Numbered from the stretch's first letter, positions 10,287-19,473 are shown. The stretch: 24,727 nucleotides of DNA from Ophiothrix spiculata (GCA_000969725.1 JXSR01S002270.1); one strand, 5' to 3'. A program made the numbers and translations. Notes: generated from the sequence alone by a model not told the origin.

Positions 10287-10750
10287 TTAAAGCAATACTA
10301 TAAAGTGTTAAAAATGAAGCGCCCCCCTGTCACCCATAAAGTTTGATTTTTTGAGCTTATTGGGTTTGTTTTTGGTAGATATGAATACCCTCCAAACGAT
10401 TTGGCTCAAAGATGCTTACTTTTTCTGTTATGGCCANNNNNNNNNNNNNNNNNNNNNNNNNNNNNNNNNNNNNNNNNNNNNNNNNNTATGAATACCCTCC
10501 AAACGATTTGGCTCAAAGATGCTTACTTTTTCTGTTATGGCCATTTGTTGAATTAAATTCGGGATCCCGAATTTAATTCAACATGTACTAGTATAAGAAA
10601 GCATGCATGTGCTTTTTATCCATTTTTTGGTGGCAAAACAACTTTTTCACAAAATACACTTGAAAATGCTGTTAGATAGTCACATTCCTCCATTTTATGC
10701 TGTTTTTACTATAAACCATTTTTGATGAAAATCTTATAGTATTGCTTTAA
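10287..10750. mobile_element. MITE-like foldback interrupted by an assembly gap
   Basis: TTAAAGCAATACTATAAAG (10287) is mirrored by TTATAGTATTGCTTTAA ending at 10750. The centre carries a perfect 34-bp palindrome (10548-10581) built on GAATTAAATTCGGG and its complement. The 50-N gap lies inside, so the true length is unknown. Confidence 0.65.
10380..10543. other. Assembly gap (50 N) flanked by identical 57-bp sequences
   Basis: The N run is 10437-10486. The 57 bases before it (10380-10436, starting TATGAATACCCTCC) are identical to the 57 bases after it (10487-10543). Perfect identity ending exactly at the gap edges points to unmerged overlapping contigs rather than a biological duplication. 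Confidence 0.9.
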
Positions 10751-11084
10751 GTTCTGTATCTGCTTCTCTAGTGAAACGGTATAGCTCCCAATCCCAATAG
10801 ACTTGGCATCTCACAGAGCTAGACTATAGCTGCTTGTAAGGTGATCAACAATGGCAGCTTTAAATTGATTTTACTTGTGGATTTTGAGTAGCCTTTACCC
10901 AGCTTAGTGTTGTTACTAGCAGTGGGACAGCAGAAAAACAAATGGTATAGGCCTATAGTGTTGAATTTGATTTGCTTGATACCATAGCAGCGCTTGATCC
11001 GAGACTTTGGAAACTATTATTTAATGTAATCTGTTTTGCTTGAGCAACTTTTTAGAAACCATTTTGAGCACAACTGGACACCCT
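10751..11084. other. Intronic stretch without recognised features
   Basis: No exon was found. One TATAGGCCTATA motif lies near 10947. Confidence 0.4.
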
Positions 11085-11262
11085 TTACACGACTCTGCGC
11101 CATTTTTATTCCGGCATGGAGACACAATTTTGGGTATTCAAGTTTTTGCCGATGTTGCATCACATCTTGTCATAATGCGCTCAGGGGTTGATTTTAGCGG
11201 GAACCGAGTGGACCCGGATACCCTCAATTTGAGCCTGATGGCTGACAATGCCGGTATATAAA
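11085..11262. repeat. Dispersed repeat unit, copy A (partner at 14500-14702)
   Basis: CCATTTTTATTCC, GGGTATTCAAGTTTTTGC, ATCTTGT and GCTGACAATGCC here line up in order with CCATTTTGATTCC, GGTTATTCAAGTTTTTGC, ATCTTGT and GTTGACAATGCC at 14513-14690. This copy happens to be open for 73 codons (11040-11261) while the partner is broken by stops. The peptide matches nothing I know, so I treat it as repeat, not gene. Confidence 0.55.
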
Positions 11263-11584
11263 GTCCGGATTCCCCTGTAAATCTATGTATATTATTTAAC
11301 ATACAAACTCGACAAATTTTACCTGCCAGTCAGCCAGGTAACTTTGCATTTTAACCTGATACCAAAATTACAGTCTGATTTTGAATGTTTTTATTCCAGG
11401 TGTTGGAATTCTTTTTATGTCAAAATATTTATTTTTTGTTCAAATCAATTATTACTAACCATTTATTTCATATACCTGTAATTTACTCCTATACTCATAG
11501 TGTAAAAGTAAATGATATAGCACAAACAATAATTCAACATTATATAAAGTCATTGCATGGTTTCTGTAACAAAATGTGACCCGC
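11263..11584. other. AT-rich intronic stretch
   Basis: Nothing recognisable. Confidence 0.4.
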
Positions 11585-12011
11585 CATATTGAAAGGTACC
11601 TTAAGGTCGGCATAGTAAATTACGAGATACTGGCCATTGAAGCTGAGCATAGTCAAAAATCACGTTCAAGGTCGAATTTCTAATTTCATCAGAACTGTTA
11701 CCTTTGAAGTGTATTCTTTCATATTAACCAGATTCCAACATTCAAAACATAAGAAAAATATGTTAAAAACCGATATAAAAATGCTCTCTCCATTCAAGTT
11801 TTACTCAGTACAAACATTTTAAACTCAATTTTATGAGAACTATAGTTTTTCGAATTAATCGATGGCTTTTACCAATTTGGACGTAACTTTGCAGTCAAAC
11901 ATTTTTAATAACCAAAAGCAAGGTGTCATTTTAAAGCTTAAAATATAATCTTTCACATGAGACCAAAAAATTAAGTATGATTTTGGGACCCTTAAGGTAC
12001 CTTTCGATATG
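11585..12011. mobile_element. Inverted-repeat-bounded segment
   Basis: CATATTGAAAGGTACCTTAA (11585-11604) is mirrored by TTAAGGTACCTTTCGATATG (11992-12011). The inner part (AAGGTC / GACCCTTAA) is also partly symmetrical. It is probably a MITE of about 430 bp. Its right end overlaps the left end of the large palindrome that follows, so the two may share or abut ends. Confidence 0.55.
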
Positions 12012-12843
12012 AATGAATTTTCAAATATGCATACTTGGCCACATTGAGACCATTCTGACAAAATCATGCAAAGATTTATGAGGTTGCTCTGACTGAGATA
12101 AAAATGGGCCTGTTGCAGAGAACTAATCAAAAAATCTTAATTCCAAAATTTGAGCCAAATCGGACAAACGGTTTTTGAGATATTGCTGTTTAAAGTTTCT
12201 TTGTATTCTATTGTTTTTGCCAATATATTGATGAAGTTAATGAGGAAAACTGGCAAAATGTGCTCATTAATATTAATTTTTGCCAATATTTTTCCAATAT
12301 TTTATGAATAAACCTTCCTACTACTTTTACCTTTAATAATTTTAACTTGAAACTTTGCCAATGTGTTTCTATGACCTAAAACTTTAATGTATGATTTACC
12401 CGCCCATCTAATTTGCATATTTGCATAATTAATTAGCTTTTTGTTTAATGCTCATTAATTATGCAAATATGCAAATTAGATGGGCGGGTAAATCATATGT
12501 TAATGTTTTAGGCCATAGAAACACATTGGCAAAGTTTCAAGTTAAAATTATGTAAAATAAAAATAGTATGAAGGTTTATTCATAAGATATTGGTAAAATA
12601 TTGGCAAATATGCATATTAATGAGCACATATAGCCAATGTTGCTCATTAAGTTTATCAATGTTTTGGCAAAAATCCTAGAAAACAAAGAAATTAAAATCA
12701 AGCATATCTTGGCAACCGTATGTCCGATTTCCTTCAAACAAAGACCATTTTGCTCAGTGTTTGAAGCTTTACTTGTTCAATGTAATCAAGTGCCTCTAAA
12801 TGCAGTTTCTAATTTCCAGAAACATCCTTTCGACCCACCTTAA
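11992..12843. mobile_element. Large palindromic (foldback) element, about 850 bp
   Basis: The core arms at 12392-12433 and 12454-12495 are perfect or nearly so (TGATTTACCCGCCCATCTAA outward-in). Symmetry continues outward through AAACTTTGCCAATGTG, AATAAACCTTC, TTTGCCAATAT and ATCGGAC..ACGGTT..GATAT.GCT, to TTAAGGT / ACCTTAA at the edges, with growing divergence and indels. The arms together are about 400 bp each. No transposase frame. Inverted pairing of this length would make a strong hairpin in single-stranded DNA or RNA. Confidence 0.75.
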
Positions 12844-12910
12844 CTCAACAGTTATTTTTTTTAGACTGGCAATTAACATTTCTGGCATGTACTAATCAGT
12901 TGTCATACTT

Positions 12911-13652
12911 ATTTTGTAATTTCTCTCCCTCTCCTCCTACCCTTTCCCATCCCTTCACTTTTATTGCAATCACTCACCTCAAATCACTCTCCACCTTAAA
13001 TTGCTCACCACCCCTCTTCTTCGTCTCCTAAATTACTCCACACCCGCCTTCCCAATGCCATATCCTCCCTTCATATCGCTCCCCATCCCCTTGTTTTCAT
13101 CACCTATCACCCCTCCCTCTTCCTACCTCTCTTGTCACACCCCCATCTTACAACACCACTTATCATATCACTCGCGACCTAATATATCACTAAATATCAC
13201 TCACTACCCCTCACTACCCCTCCCTTTTCATGTCTATTCCCCCACCTCTCTTTTTTTATCTTTCACCACTTTCATCCCTCTGCACCCTATCATATCACTA
13301 ATCACCTCTCATTCTTCTTTATATATCACTCACTGCCCCTCCCTTTTCATGTTTTGCCTCCCATCTCTCTTTTTATATCTTTCACCCCCTTCACTAATCA
13401 CCTCACATTATTCTTTGTGTATCACTACTACCCCTACCTTATTCTCATCTCTCTTCACTCTGCCCCTTTTCATATTATTTGCCATCCCTTCCCCATTTTT
13501 TTACATCTCTATTCCCTCTCCCATTTTTAAATCACTCACTAAACCACCACCTTTTTATGTCACCTCCCATCCCCTCTTACCATGCTGCACCCCCCATAAT
13601 TTCACATCACTCTGACCACACACTTTCTTTGCTTCTACACCACACATTGTAG
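12911..13652 (+). repeat. Long pyrimidine-rich tract leading into the cassette 2 acceptor
   Basis: About 740 nt of strongly C/T-rich sequence on the + strand, with CCTCCC, CTCTTT, CCCCTCCCTTTTCATG and TCACTCAC motifs. Parts repeat imperfectly: 'ATATCACTCACTRCCCCTCC' near 13193-13215 and again near 13322-13343, each followed by a TCTCTTTTT..ATCTTTCACC string. The 204-codon open frame here (13001-13615) is a by-product of low complexity (Pro, Leu, Ser, Thr, Ile, Phe). The tract ends at the 3' splice site of cassette 2. Confidence 0.8.
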
Positions 13653-13815
13653 ATCTTTTGAGCGAACCACGCATGTGGGTGGATGCCATTAGCCAGAATG
13701 CGTTTGACACAGGGGCCGGAGCTGGTTTGTTTGTCGCATACTCTACTTACATGAATTCTCAAAACAAAATTGTACGCTATGCTTGCCTGATACCACTTGG
13801 AAATAACCTCATAAG
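13653..13815 (+). CDS. SLC6/NSS-type sodium-coupled transporter, TM6 exon, cassette 2 (partial gene)
   Basis: Internal exon: acceptor CATTGTAG ends at 13652 and donor GTATAA starts at 13816. It reads N|AT, then 53 codons, then AG|N, the same length and phases as the other two cassettes. Visible motifs are MWVDA (7-11), Q14, NAFDTGAGAGLF (15-26), Y29STYM33, KIVRYACL (38-45) and GNN (49-51). Hand counts give 35 of 53 residues identical to cassette 1 and 31 of 53 to cassette 3. Asp18 again replaces the chloride-ligand Ser/Thr, and the LeuT-F259 pocket position is Ala23, the smallest of the three. No stop codon interrupts it and both splice sites look usable. It lies directly downstream of an exceptional pyrimidine-rich tract (12911-13652). 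The role (Na+-coupled solute uptake) comes from the family. Use as an alternative exon is inference. Confidence 0.85.
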
Positions 13816-13972
13816 GTATAACAGTTTTCTGTTTCGTTTTATCAGAATTATATATCGTCATGTATGAATAAGATTAATAACTGTTCTCTACTTGATTCTT
13901 GAAAACTTGTTCAAAAACTACATGTAGTTGCTCTACTTACTCGGCTGTGCCTTGTGTGCTCATACAGGATGT

Positions 13973-14341
13973 CCCATAAAAAACCCTTACAATTTCCGTG
14001 TGTAATTTTCTTAGGTATAACGGACAGTCAGAATGTACGTCAACTTTGCATTTTATAATCCATGAGTTGAAGTATATGATACCGTTTGGTTAATTTCAAT
14101 CATGATTTTTGGAGGGATGTGTCTGAATAGAATAAACATGGGTCATCTTGGAAAATATTACATTCAAATAATTGACAAAGCATAACATCTGTTCTAGATT
14201 ACTGATTGAAATGAAACAAATGTTATATTGAAGTCTGTTTCATGGTCTATAAAATAACACCTTTACATATTTTCTGACTATCTGGGAAAGCCAAGAAATT
14301 TACATACAGAGATTGTAATGTGTGTTTTGAGACACACTGTA
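13973..14341. mobile_element. MITE-like element with TACAG-TGTC-CA ends
   Basis: TACAGGATGTCCCATAAA (13973) pairs imperfectly with TTTGAGACACACTGTA ending at 14341. TA at the outer edge would fit a TA target and a mariner-like CAGG.TGTCCCA terminus. The interior has no frame. Confidence 0.5.
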
Positions 14342-14499
14342 CACACAACTTCCTACTCCAACATACATGCTTATATTTTGAACAATTTTAGGTTGTCATG
14401 TGAGTAAAAAAAACTTGTATCTGCAAAAGCTGCCATTTTTTTATATTTTTAAACACCTTGTCACTAGAATATATCAAGAACCCATAGAGTTAGAGTGGA

Positions 14500-14702
14500 G
14501 ACCAAAGACTCAGCACCATTTTGATTCCTGCATAGTGATCAAATTGGGGTTATTCAAGTTTTTGCTGATTATTCATCGTATCTTGTAAAGATGTGCGAAT
14601 ATCGAAAACAAACGAATCTCATCACCCGGAGATGATTTTTTTGGAACTGAATGTAACTGAATGTCCCTATGTGAGCTCCAAGGTTGACAATGCCATTACA
14701 TA
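14500..14702. repeat. Dispersed repeat unit, copy B (partner at 11085-11262)
   Basis: Collinear with copy A over about 190 bp, with substitutions and small indels. All frames of the matching strand are interrupted, so no conserved coding sequence is indicated. Confidence 0.55.
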
Positions 14703-14730
14703 GGCTGTATAGCATTTGGAATCTCCGCTC

Positions 14731-14920
14731 TAAGGCCCGGTGCAGACTCCACTATCGTATAGAATAGTTTGCTTAGAATATTCTATGCTGACGACAAAAT
14801 GATGTAGGTCAACAAATAAAAACACACAGTTTTATTCAATGACCTACGTCATTTTTTCGTCAGCATAGAATATTCTAAGCAAAATATTATATACCATAGA
14901 GGAGTCTGCACCAGGCCTTA
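14731..14920. mobile_element. MITE, 190 bp, near-palindromic
   Basis: TAAGGCCCGGTGCAGACTCC (14731-14750) is mirrored by GGAGTCTGCACCAGGCCTTA (14901-14920). Symmetry continues inward through TTTGCTTAGAATATTCTATG, CTGACGA.AAAATGA and GTAGGTCA. The loop is only about 30 bp. No target duplication is certain. Confidence 0.8.
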
Positions 14921-15311
14921 ATCTATACAAGAACCTAAAAAATGCTTCCCCGTATATGTCAGTGGTTTTCAAGAGCCACTGAATGGAAATTCATGAAACT
15001 GGCAGCATTTCGTCATGTGAGTGCAAGAAAGTCGTATATATCTGCAAAAGCTGCCATTTGTCATAAATGTAGATTGCACACTGTATAATGTCCAGTCTTG
15101 GATCAGTGGCTCTTGAAGAACCATTTCAGGAGCCACTGACATAAGACAAGGACATTTGGAGGGATTTTCACATTCTTGTGACAAGGTGTTAAATAAATAT
15201 AACTTAGGGCAGCCATTGCAGATACGACTTTCTTACACTCACCCAACGATTTGTAGTTACAACATTCTTGCATTCATATGATGAGATGTTCGAGTAAGAT
15301 GCAGTTTATAA

Positions 15312-15551
15312 GGCCTGCTTTGTTTGATCGGCATAATATAGAAAAAAAAGTAGGGAGTTCAGCCTTTTTTTATTTTTAGCAACCCCCACCCAATTCCATG
15401 TCAGTTTGTGTGCTTTTTTCATTGTTTTTTTTTCTTCAAAAAAGCACCCAATTAACCAAATTGGGTGTTTTTTCTGACCCAAACTTTTTTTATTTGTCCA
15501 GGAAATAGGGTCGGGCAGGTTACGCCAATCAAACAATATATTTTTAAGGCC
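15312..15551. mobile_element. GGCCTAAAAA-family MITE, copy 4 (complete, 240 bp)
   Basis: It starts GGCCTGCTTTGTTTGATCGG and ends CAATCAAACAATATATTTTT followed by AAGGCC. TAA flanks both sides (15309-15311 and 15552-15554), a 3-bp duplication of the TWA type typical of PIF/Harbinger elements. GATCGGCATAA and TTACGCCAATC are the matching inner arms. The minus-strand 92-codon frame across it is not a gene. Confidence 0.75.
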
Positions 15552-16330
15552 TAATATTAATCTTTCATTTTTGGTGACTTGCAAAAATCTAATTATTATA
15601 TCATACGACCAAGACTTTTAAAAATTCATGTTTTTTATATAGGTGCCATATTGATATTCGATCTTTTATAACCATAAAAATGGCAGATTTCCTGGACCAA
15701 TACACCACGCACACTTTGTGATATGTGTAATTTATCATTCAATGCTCGTTATCACCTTGTAACCATAAAGAACATTTTCAGGTTATAAGTTTTCCAACAT
15801 ATGCGCAGTTATGTACTTAAAATCTGTTTTTGAATGTTCAGAAGAAAGTATACATTATGTTTAGCGCATGCCATATTTTCAAATGCGGTGAAGTAAAATA
15901 TAAAATCCGAAAAAAATGACGCAAGTGATGACTTGTTCTCGAGATTTGGCTGGTTAAAGGTTTTGTACGCAAACAGTTTTGACCGCCAGTGTATGATTGC
16001 AAAATGTACCAAATATATTACCCTGTTATGCGATGAATAATGCATGAAATTTTCTAAAAATAAATTGACCAAAACCATTTTTTTCCTGAAAAAATGATTT
16101 AACATGAAGAAAGAAAATCTTCCGAAATGAAAAGTCTTGGCCTCATAAAACAGGTGTTTTTCGAAGCAACATTACAATATTTGTAAATCTTGGGCATTTA
16201 GTAGGGTGTGTATATGTTTGCATCTTGCACTAAATATTTCCCTCTATTATGCTGCAGATTTCTGCATTTTGTGGGGAGGGGAATGTGTGTGTATATGTTT
16301 GCATGTTGTACTAAATATCTTCTGCTATTA
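15552..16330. other. AT-rich intronic stretch
   Basis: No exon was recognised. Near 16202-16235 and 16284-16315 a sequence of the form GTGTATATGTTTGCATNTTG...CTAAATAT occurs twice, and again near 16715-16750, so an imperfect tandem repeat surrounds the next MITE. Confidence 0.45.
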
Positions 16331-16694
16331 GGCCTAAAAAATGGTTGACTTGCCCTTATGTGACTGACCCAAAATTTGAAAAATTTAGGGTCGGGTTTTT
16401 TTTGAACTTCTGCCTTGGTGAACAGTGCATTTGGTAACAATATCATGATATTTGGGTTGAATTTACAAAAATATTCACAGAATGTTATATAATTGCATGG
16501 AACAAACATATATCTTGAATGAATACAGCACAAAACAATGAAAACATTTATATAAACTAATTTATTCATTTTTTTTTTTTTTTTTTTGGGGGGGGGACCA
16601 TTTTAAGAAAAAAAATTAGAAAGAAAAAAAAAAAGATCCGATGACCGACCATCAATTTCACCATTAAAGGGCAAGTCAACAACTTTTTTAGGCC
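16331..16694. mobile_element. GGCCTAAAAA-family MITE, copy 5 (complete, 364 bp)
   Basis: GGCCTAAAAAATGGTTGACT (16331) and TTGCCCTTATG are mirrored by AAAGGGCAAGTCAACAACTT and TTTTAGGCC ending at 16694. TTA flanks both sides (16328-16330, 16695-16697). The interior contains a poly-T run followed by poly-G near 16569-16597. This full copy defines the ends of the truncated copy at 2654. Confidence 0.85.
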
Positions 16695-17149
16695 TTATGC
16701 CGGGGGGAAGGGGGTGTCTATATGTTGCATGTTGCGCTAAATATTTGCATCTAATATGCAGCAAGTTTCTGAATCTTGTGCTTAAACAATTAGTCAAATT
16801 ATATTCTTTTATATCCTTCATCTCATACCACTAACCTACCAATGACTAATTTAATACCAACAAGTTTGCTCTGATTTTGTCTTAAAAAGTTACTGAAATT
16901 GATAAGCATGACATTTAGCATTGAATTTTTAGTTTAGATTTGGATATCCATATATATATTCTCTTAAAAAACATTCACTGTATCTGCAGGCCTGGTATCT
17001 GTCATGATATTTGTGTATTCAAGAGTTCGTGGCAATGTAACCATTAATGTAGGCCTCACATATATTATCTTGTAACTCTATATTATCGTATTTATGAAGT
17101 TTTTTTGTGAATGATTCTTATGAGTGAAATAGTGAGTGCTTTGATAAAA
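16695..17149. other. Intronic stretch without recognised features
   Basis: No exon was found. It is AT-rich, with a third unit of the GTNTATATGTTGCATGTTG-type repeat at its start. Confidence 0.4.
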
Positions 17150-17286
17150 CTCTTTGATGTAGATAGATGTCCTAGCTGTTCTAGTCTTACAGTTTAGAAG
17201 CTGGCCTTTTAAAATACCCTTTGATGCATATAAACCATTAAAAAACGTTTATGCATTTGCATATAGTTTTACAGTGTACAAGCTTG

Positions 17287-17560
17287 CTTAACCCTAACCC
17301 TGAATTGAGAGGTGCTCCGTTTTCTAGCCTAAGTCCAACTACGTCACAGTAGAAAAAAAGCATGTTTTGACCGGGATTCGAACCCATGACCTCTGACTTC
17401 CCAAGCGAGGCATACCACTAGCAGGCCACCACGGGGCTGCTGCCCGGGCAGCGATTTCGTCCCCATATGCAACCTGTGTCTATGACGTATTTGGACTTAG
17501 GCGCATTTTGGTGATTTTTGACAGTGAGCTTTAGTGAGTTCTGGTGGGGTTAGGGTTAAT
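17287..17560. mobile_element. Inverted-repeat element carrying a tRNA-like core
   Basis: The outer arms are TTAACCCTAACCC (17289) and GGGGTTAGGGTTAA (17547-17560). The inner arms are GCCTAAGTCCAACTACGTCA (17328) and TGACGTATTTGGACTTAGGC (17484-17503). The core between the inner arms holds the tRNA-like sequence on the minus strand. This could be a tRNA-derived SINE in a palindromic arrangement or a MITE that captured one. The AACCCTAACCCT string equals two telomeric units but is too short to imply a telomere. Confidence 0.6.
17371..17434 (-). pseudogene. tRNA-like sequence (RNA polymerase III box A and box B)
   Basis: On the minus strand TGGCCTGCTAGTGG (17415-17428) fits box A and GGTTCGAATCC (17374-17384) fits box B, at tRNA-like spacing, with GGTTCGAATCC also forming the T loop. 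I cannot fold a proper anticodon stem or acceptor stem, so it is not a functional tRNA. It is most likely the head of a tRNA-derived SINE. Confidence 0.65.
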
Positions 17561-17742
17561 GTGTTAGTGATATAGTGGGCTGGGTGCTTGGAGAAACCCC
17601 TTTGGCTTTGATGTCCTATATTGGTCTTACAGTTTAGAAGCTGGCCTAATTATGTATATTAACCATTAAAAACATTTATGCACTCCCATCATTCCCATGT
17701 AGTTTTAGCGCATACAAGCTTGCCCATTTTGATACTTCTCGC

Positions 17743-17945
17743 TATATATTATATCCATTTTCTTAAGCTGTTCCTTACCTTATATTATTTTAGACCCATG
17801 ATCTTTATGTATAATTATCCATTTTCATATGCTATTCCATATCTAAGTTTAGAGTGAAGTGGCAGGTCCATTATCCCTATGTATATTATCAGTTTTTGTG
17901 CGTTATTCCTTAGAGTCCAATTTTTAGAGTGTAGGCCGGTACCGT
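17743..17945. repeat. Three diverged tandem units of 64-72 bp
   Basis: Units start near 17743, 17810 and 17882. Each has TATA.TTAT, CAGTTTT/CCATTTTC, a GCTRTTCC/GCGTTATTCC string and TTTAGA, and ends CTTTATG, CCCTATG or CCGTATG. Confidence 0.5.
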
Positions 17946-18796
17946 ATGCACAAAAGAGGTTTAAGATTTAGACCAGGACCACCTGAGTGTCAAAAAATGT
18001 GAGACTTGGAAAGGTTTCGAGACCTGCAATATCACCTAGGGTATCTTATTTGACAGTGTAGAAAATATCAAGAAAACAGGCTTGAATCAGGATTTTGATA
18101 TAAAAATGCCATTTAGAATCCGTCAAACCCTAGAAAAAACTCTGTGAGGCGGCCGCTCAAATTGTGTACACTTATTTCTTTACTCTGTTTTTATTGCATC
18201 ATGATCACATTTATGTATACGTGGTCTCAAGTTATTAATTTGAACAGGTTTACATGGCCTCTGATAGGGTTTGCCTTCAAAGAGATAAGGTAGCTTATGG
18301 TCTCAGAAAGGCTATCGTTTCACTCATTTTTCAGAACCTGCGTCAGCCGAGTGCTTACCTTTGGACCTGTCTAGGTCCCCCTATCCTGTGAAAAATTAAG
18401 ATGGGATTCTTCTATACTCTTCCGAACCCCAAATAGTGATGGTTACCTAGGCACATGCATAGGTTGCCCCTTCCCCAACTGTCCCCTAACACCCAGGCAC
18501 GAATTGAGGGGTAAGAGCCACAAGGCCTGGAAAGTCCTATTAGGTTTTAAAATCTTTGGTTGTTGAAATGCAGATACGGCCTAGTGGCTTTCAACCCTTG
18601 TGTAGCCCTCAATCAACCCAACCACCTACCTGTACATACAATGCTATCCCAGTATCCTACCTCTAGTGCTTCATGCATATTAATTAGTTTCTAAACGCTT
18701 GCTTTTCCCTAGTTTTGCTGTACGATGCCTAATTGTCCTCGCTGAAACGAGTTTCGAAAGGGGACTATAAAAGTATGTCTTGATGCATGTATCTCT
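17946..18796. other. Moderately GC-richer intronic stretch, no gene recognised
   Basis: Composition is more balanced than in the neighbourhood (for example 18330-18560), but all frames are interrupted and no exon motif was recognised. A short palindrome GAAACGAGTTTCG lies near 18743, just before the GGTCA-rich repeat array. Confidence 0.4.
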
Positions 18797-19262
18797 GAAC
18801 ATATTTGGTCACTGTATCCACATATTTTTATATCATTGTACTTGGATATAATCATTACTGGGTAGGGGCACACATGACCCCACCAGATTTGCGGTCAAAG
18901 GTGGTCTAGTGTCATTTGGGGTCATTTGAGGTCATTCCAAGCATTCTATCATGAATTTACATGGTACGTACACATAATCATGATCAACACTGGGTAGGGG
19001 CACACACATGATCACACTCAATATGAGGCAAAGTCATCTAGGGGTCATTTAAGATTACTGCCAATATATTATTTGGTCACTTCATCCAAATACTTTCATG
19101 GATTTTCATGGGACTTATAATCTTGTGGTCATTTGAGGTCATTGTCAACATGCATTATTGGTCATAATTTGTCACTGTATCCACAGACTTTCTTGGATTT
19201 TTTTCTAAATTTCAGCCATCGTTGTCCTTAACAGGAGGTCATATAGAAGTCATTTGATTTGC
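18797..19262. repeat. GGTCA-rich degenerate tandem array, four units
   Basis: Units of about 85-145 bp start near 18797, 18939, 19062 and 19147. Shared pieces are ATTTGGTCACT.TATCCA, ACT.TCATGGATTT, ACTGGGTAGGGGCACACA and GGGGTCATTTGAGGTCATT. The repeated (A/G)GGTCA strings have the form of nuclear-receptor half-sites, but the composition of the repeat explains them. Confidence 0.6.
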
Positions 19263-19473
19263 ATTACTAATCGCCACAACTGGTGGGACATATTTTACGC
19301 ATCGCATAAATCTGAATTCTACTTTTTGTTCTGCATATGGCCGACCGACCTATCATGGCATATACCAATTTATCTGATTATGCTCGTAGTTTCATCCAGC
19401 TTTATATAGTATATACGTAGAAACTTATTATAGTATAAACGTAGAAACTTATTACAGCTTTTTAATGTATTAC

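Larger units (their letters stand above)
14399..15243. repeat. Composite inverted-repeat region
   Basis: The left arm 14399-14465 (TGTGAGT..AACTTGTATCTGCA then AAGCTGCCAT, ending AACACCTTGTCAC) is mirrored at 15177-15243 (GACAAGGTGTT to GCAGATACGACTTTC). A third copy in left-arm orientation lies at about 15013-15060 (GTCATGTGAGTGCAAGAAAG). Around it, CAGTGGTTTTCAAGAGCCACTGA (start 14970) and TCAGTGGCTCTTGAAGAACC (15104) form another inverted pair. It seems to be several nested elements. Confidence 0.6.
17150..17735. repeat. Direct duplication flanking the tRNA-like element
   Basis: CTTACAGTTTAGAAGCTGGCC occurs at 17186 and 17626 (period 440). Each is followed by AACCATTAAAAA.., TTTATGCA, GTAGTTTTA/ATAGTTTTA and ACAAGCTTGC. 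The copies are about 130-150 bp each. The tRNA-like inverted-repeat element lies between them. Confidence 0.7.

Noticed and set aside
11040..11261. 73-codon open frame as a gene or transporter exon
   Set aside because: It belongs to a repeat whose second copy (14500-14702) is broken in every frame, and the peptide shows no membrane helix or NSS motif.
13001..13615. 204-codon open frame on the + strand
   Set aside because: It lies wholly in C/T-rich low-complexity DNA that lacks stop codons for compositional reasons. The peptide is a monotonous mix of Pro, Leu, Ser, Thr, Phe and Ile without domain or signal, and it ends in the intron before cassette 2.
15306..15584. 92-codon minus-strand open frame
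   Set aside because: Almost entirely the 240-bp MITE copy, whose relatives in the window are not open.
16198..16569. 123-codon minus-strand open frame
   Set aside because: It crosses the edge of a MITE (16331-16694) and an imperfect tandem repeat, and the peptide repeats with them. No gene-like features.
17290..17303. Telomere repeat (AACCCTAACCC)
   Set aside because: Only two units, paired with an inverted copy as the end of a mobile-like element. Not a telomeric array.
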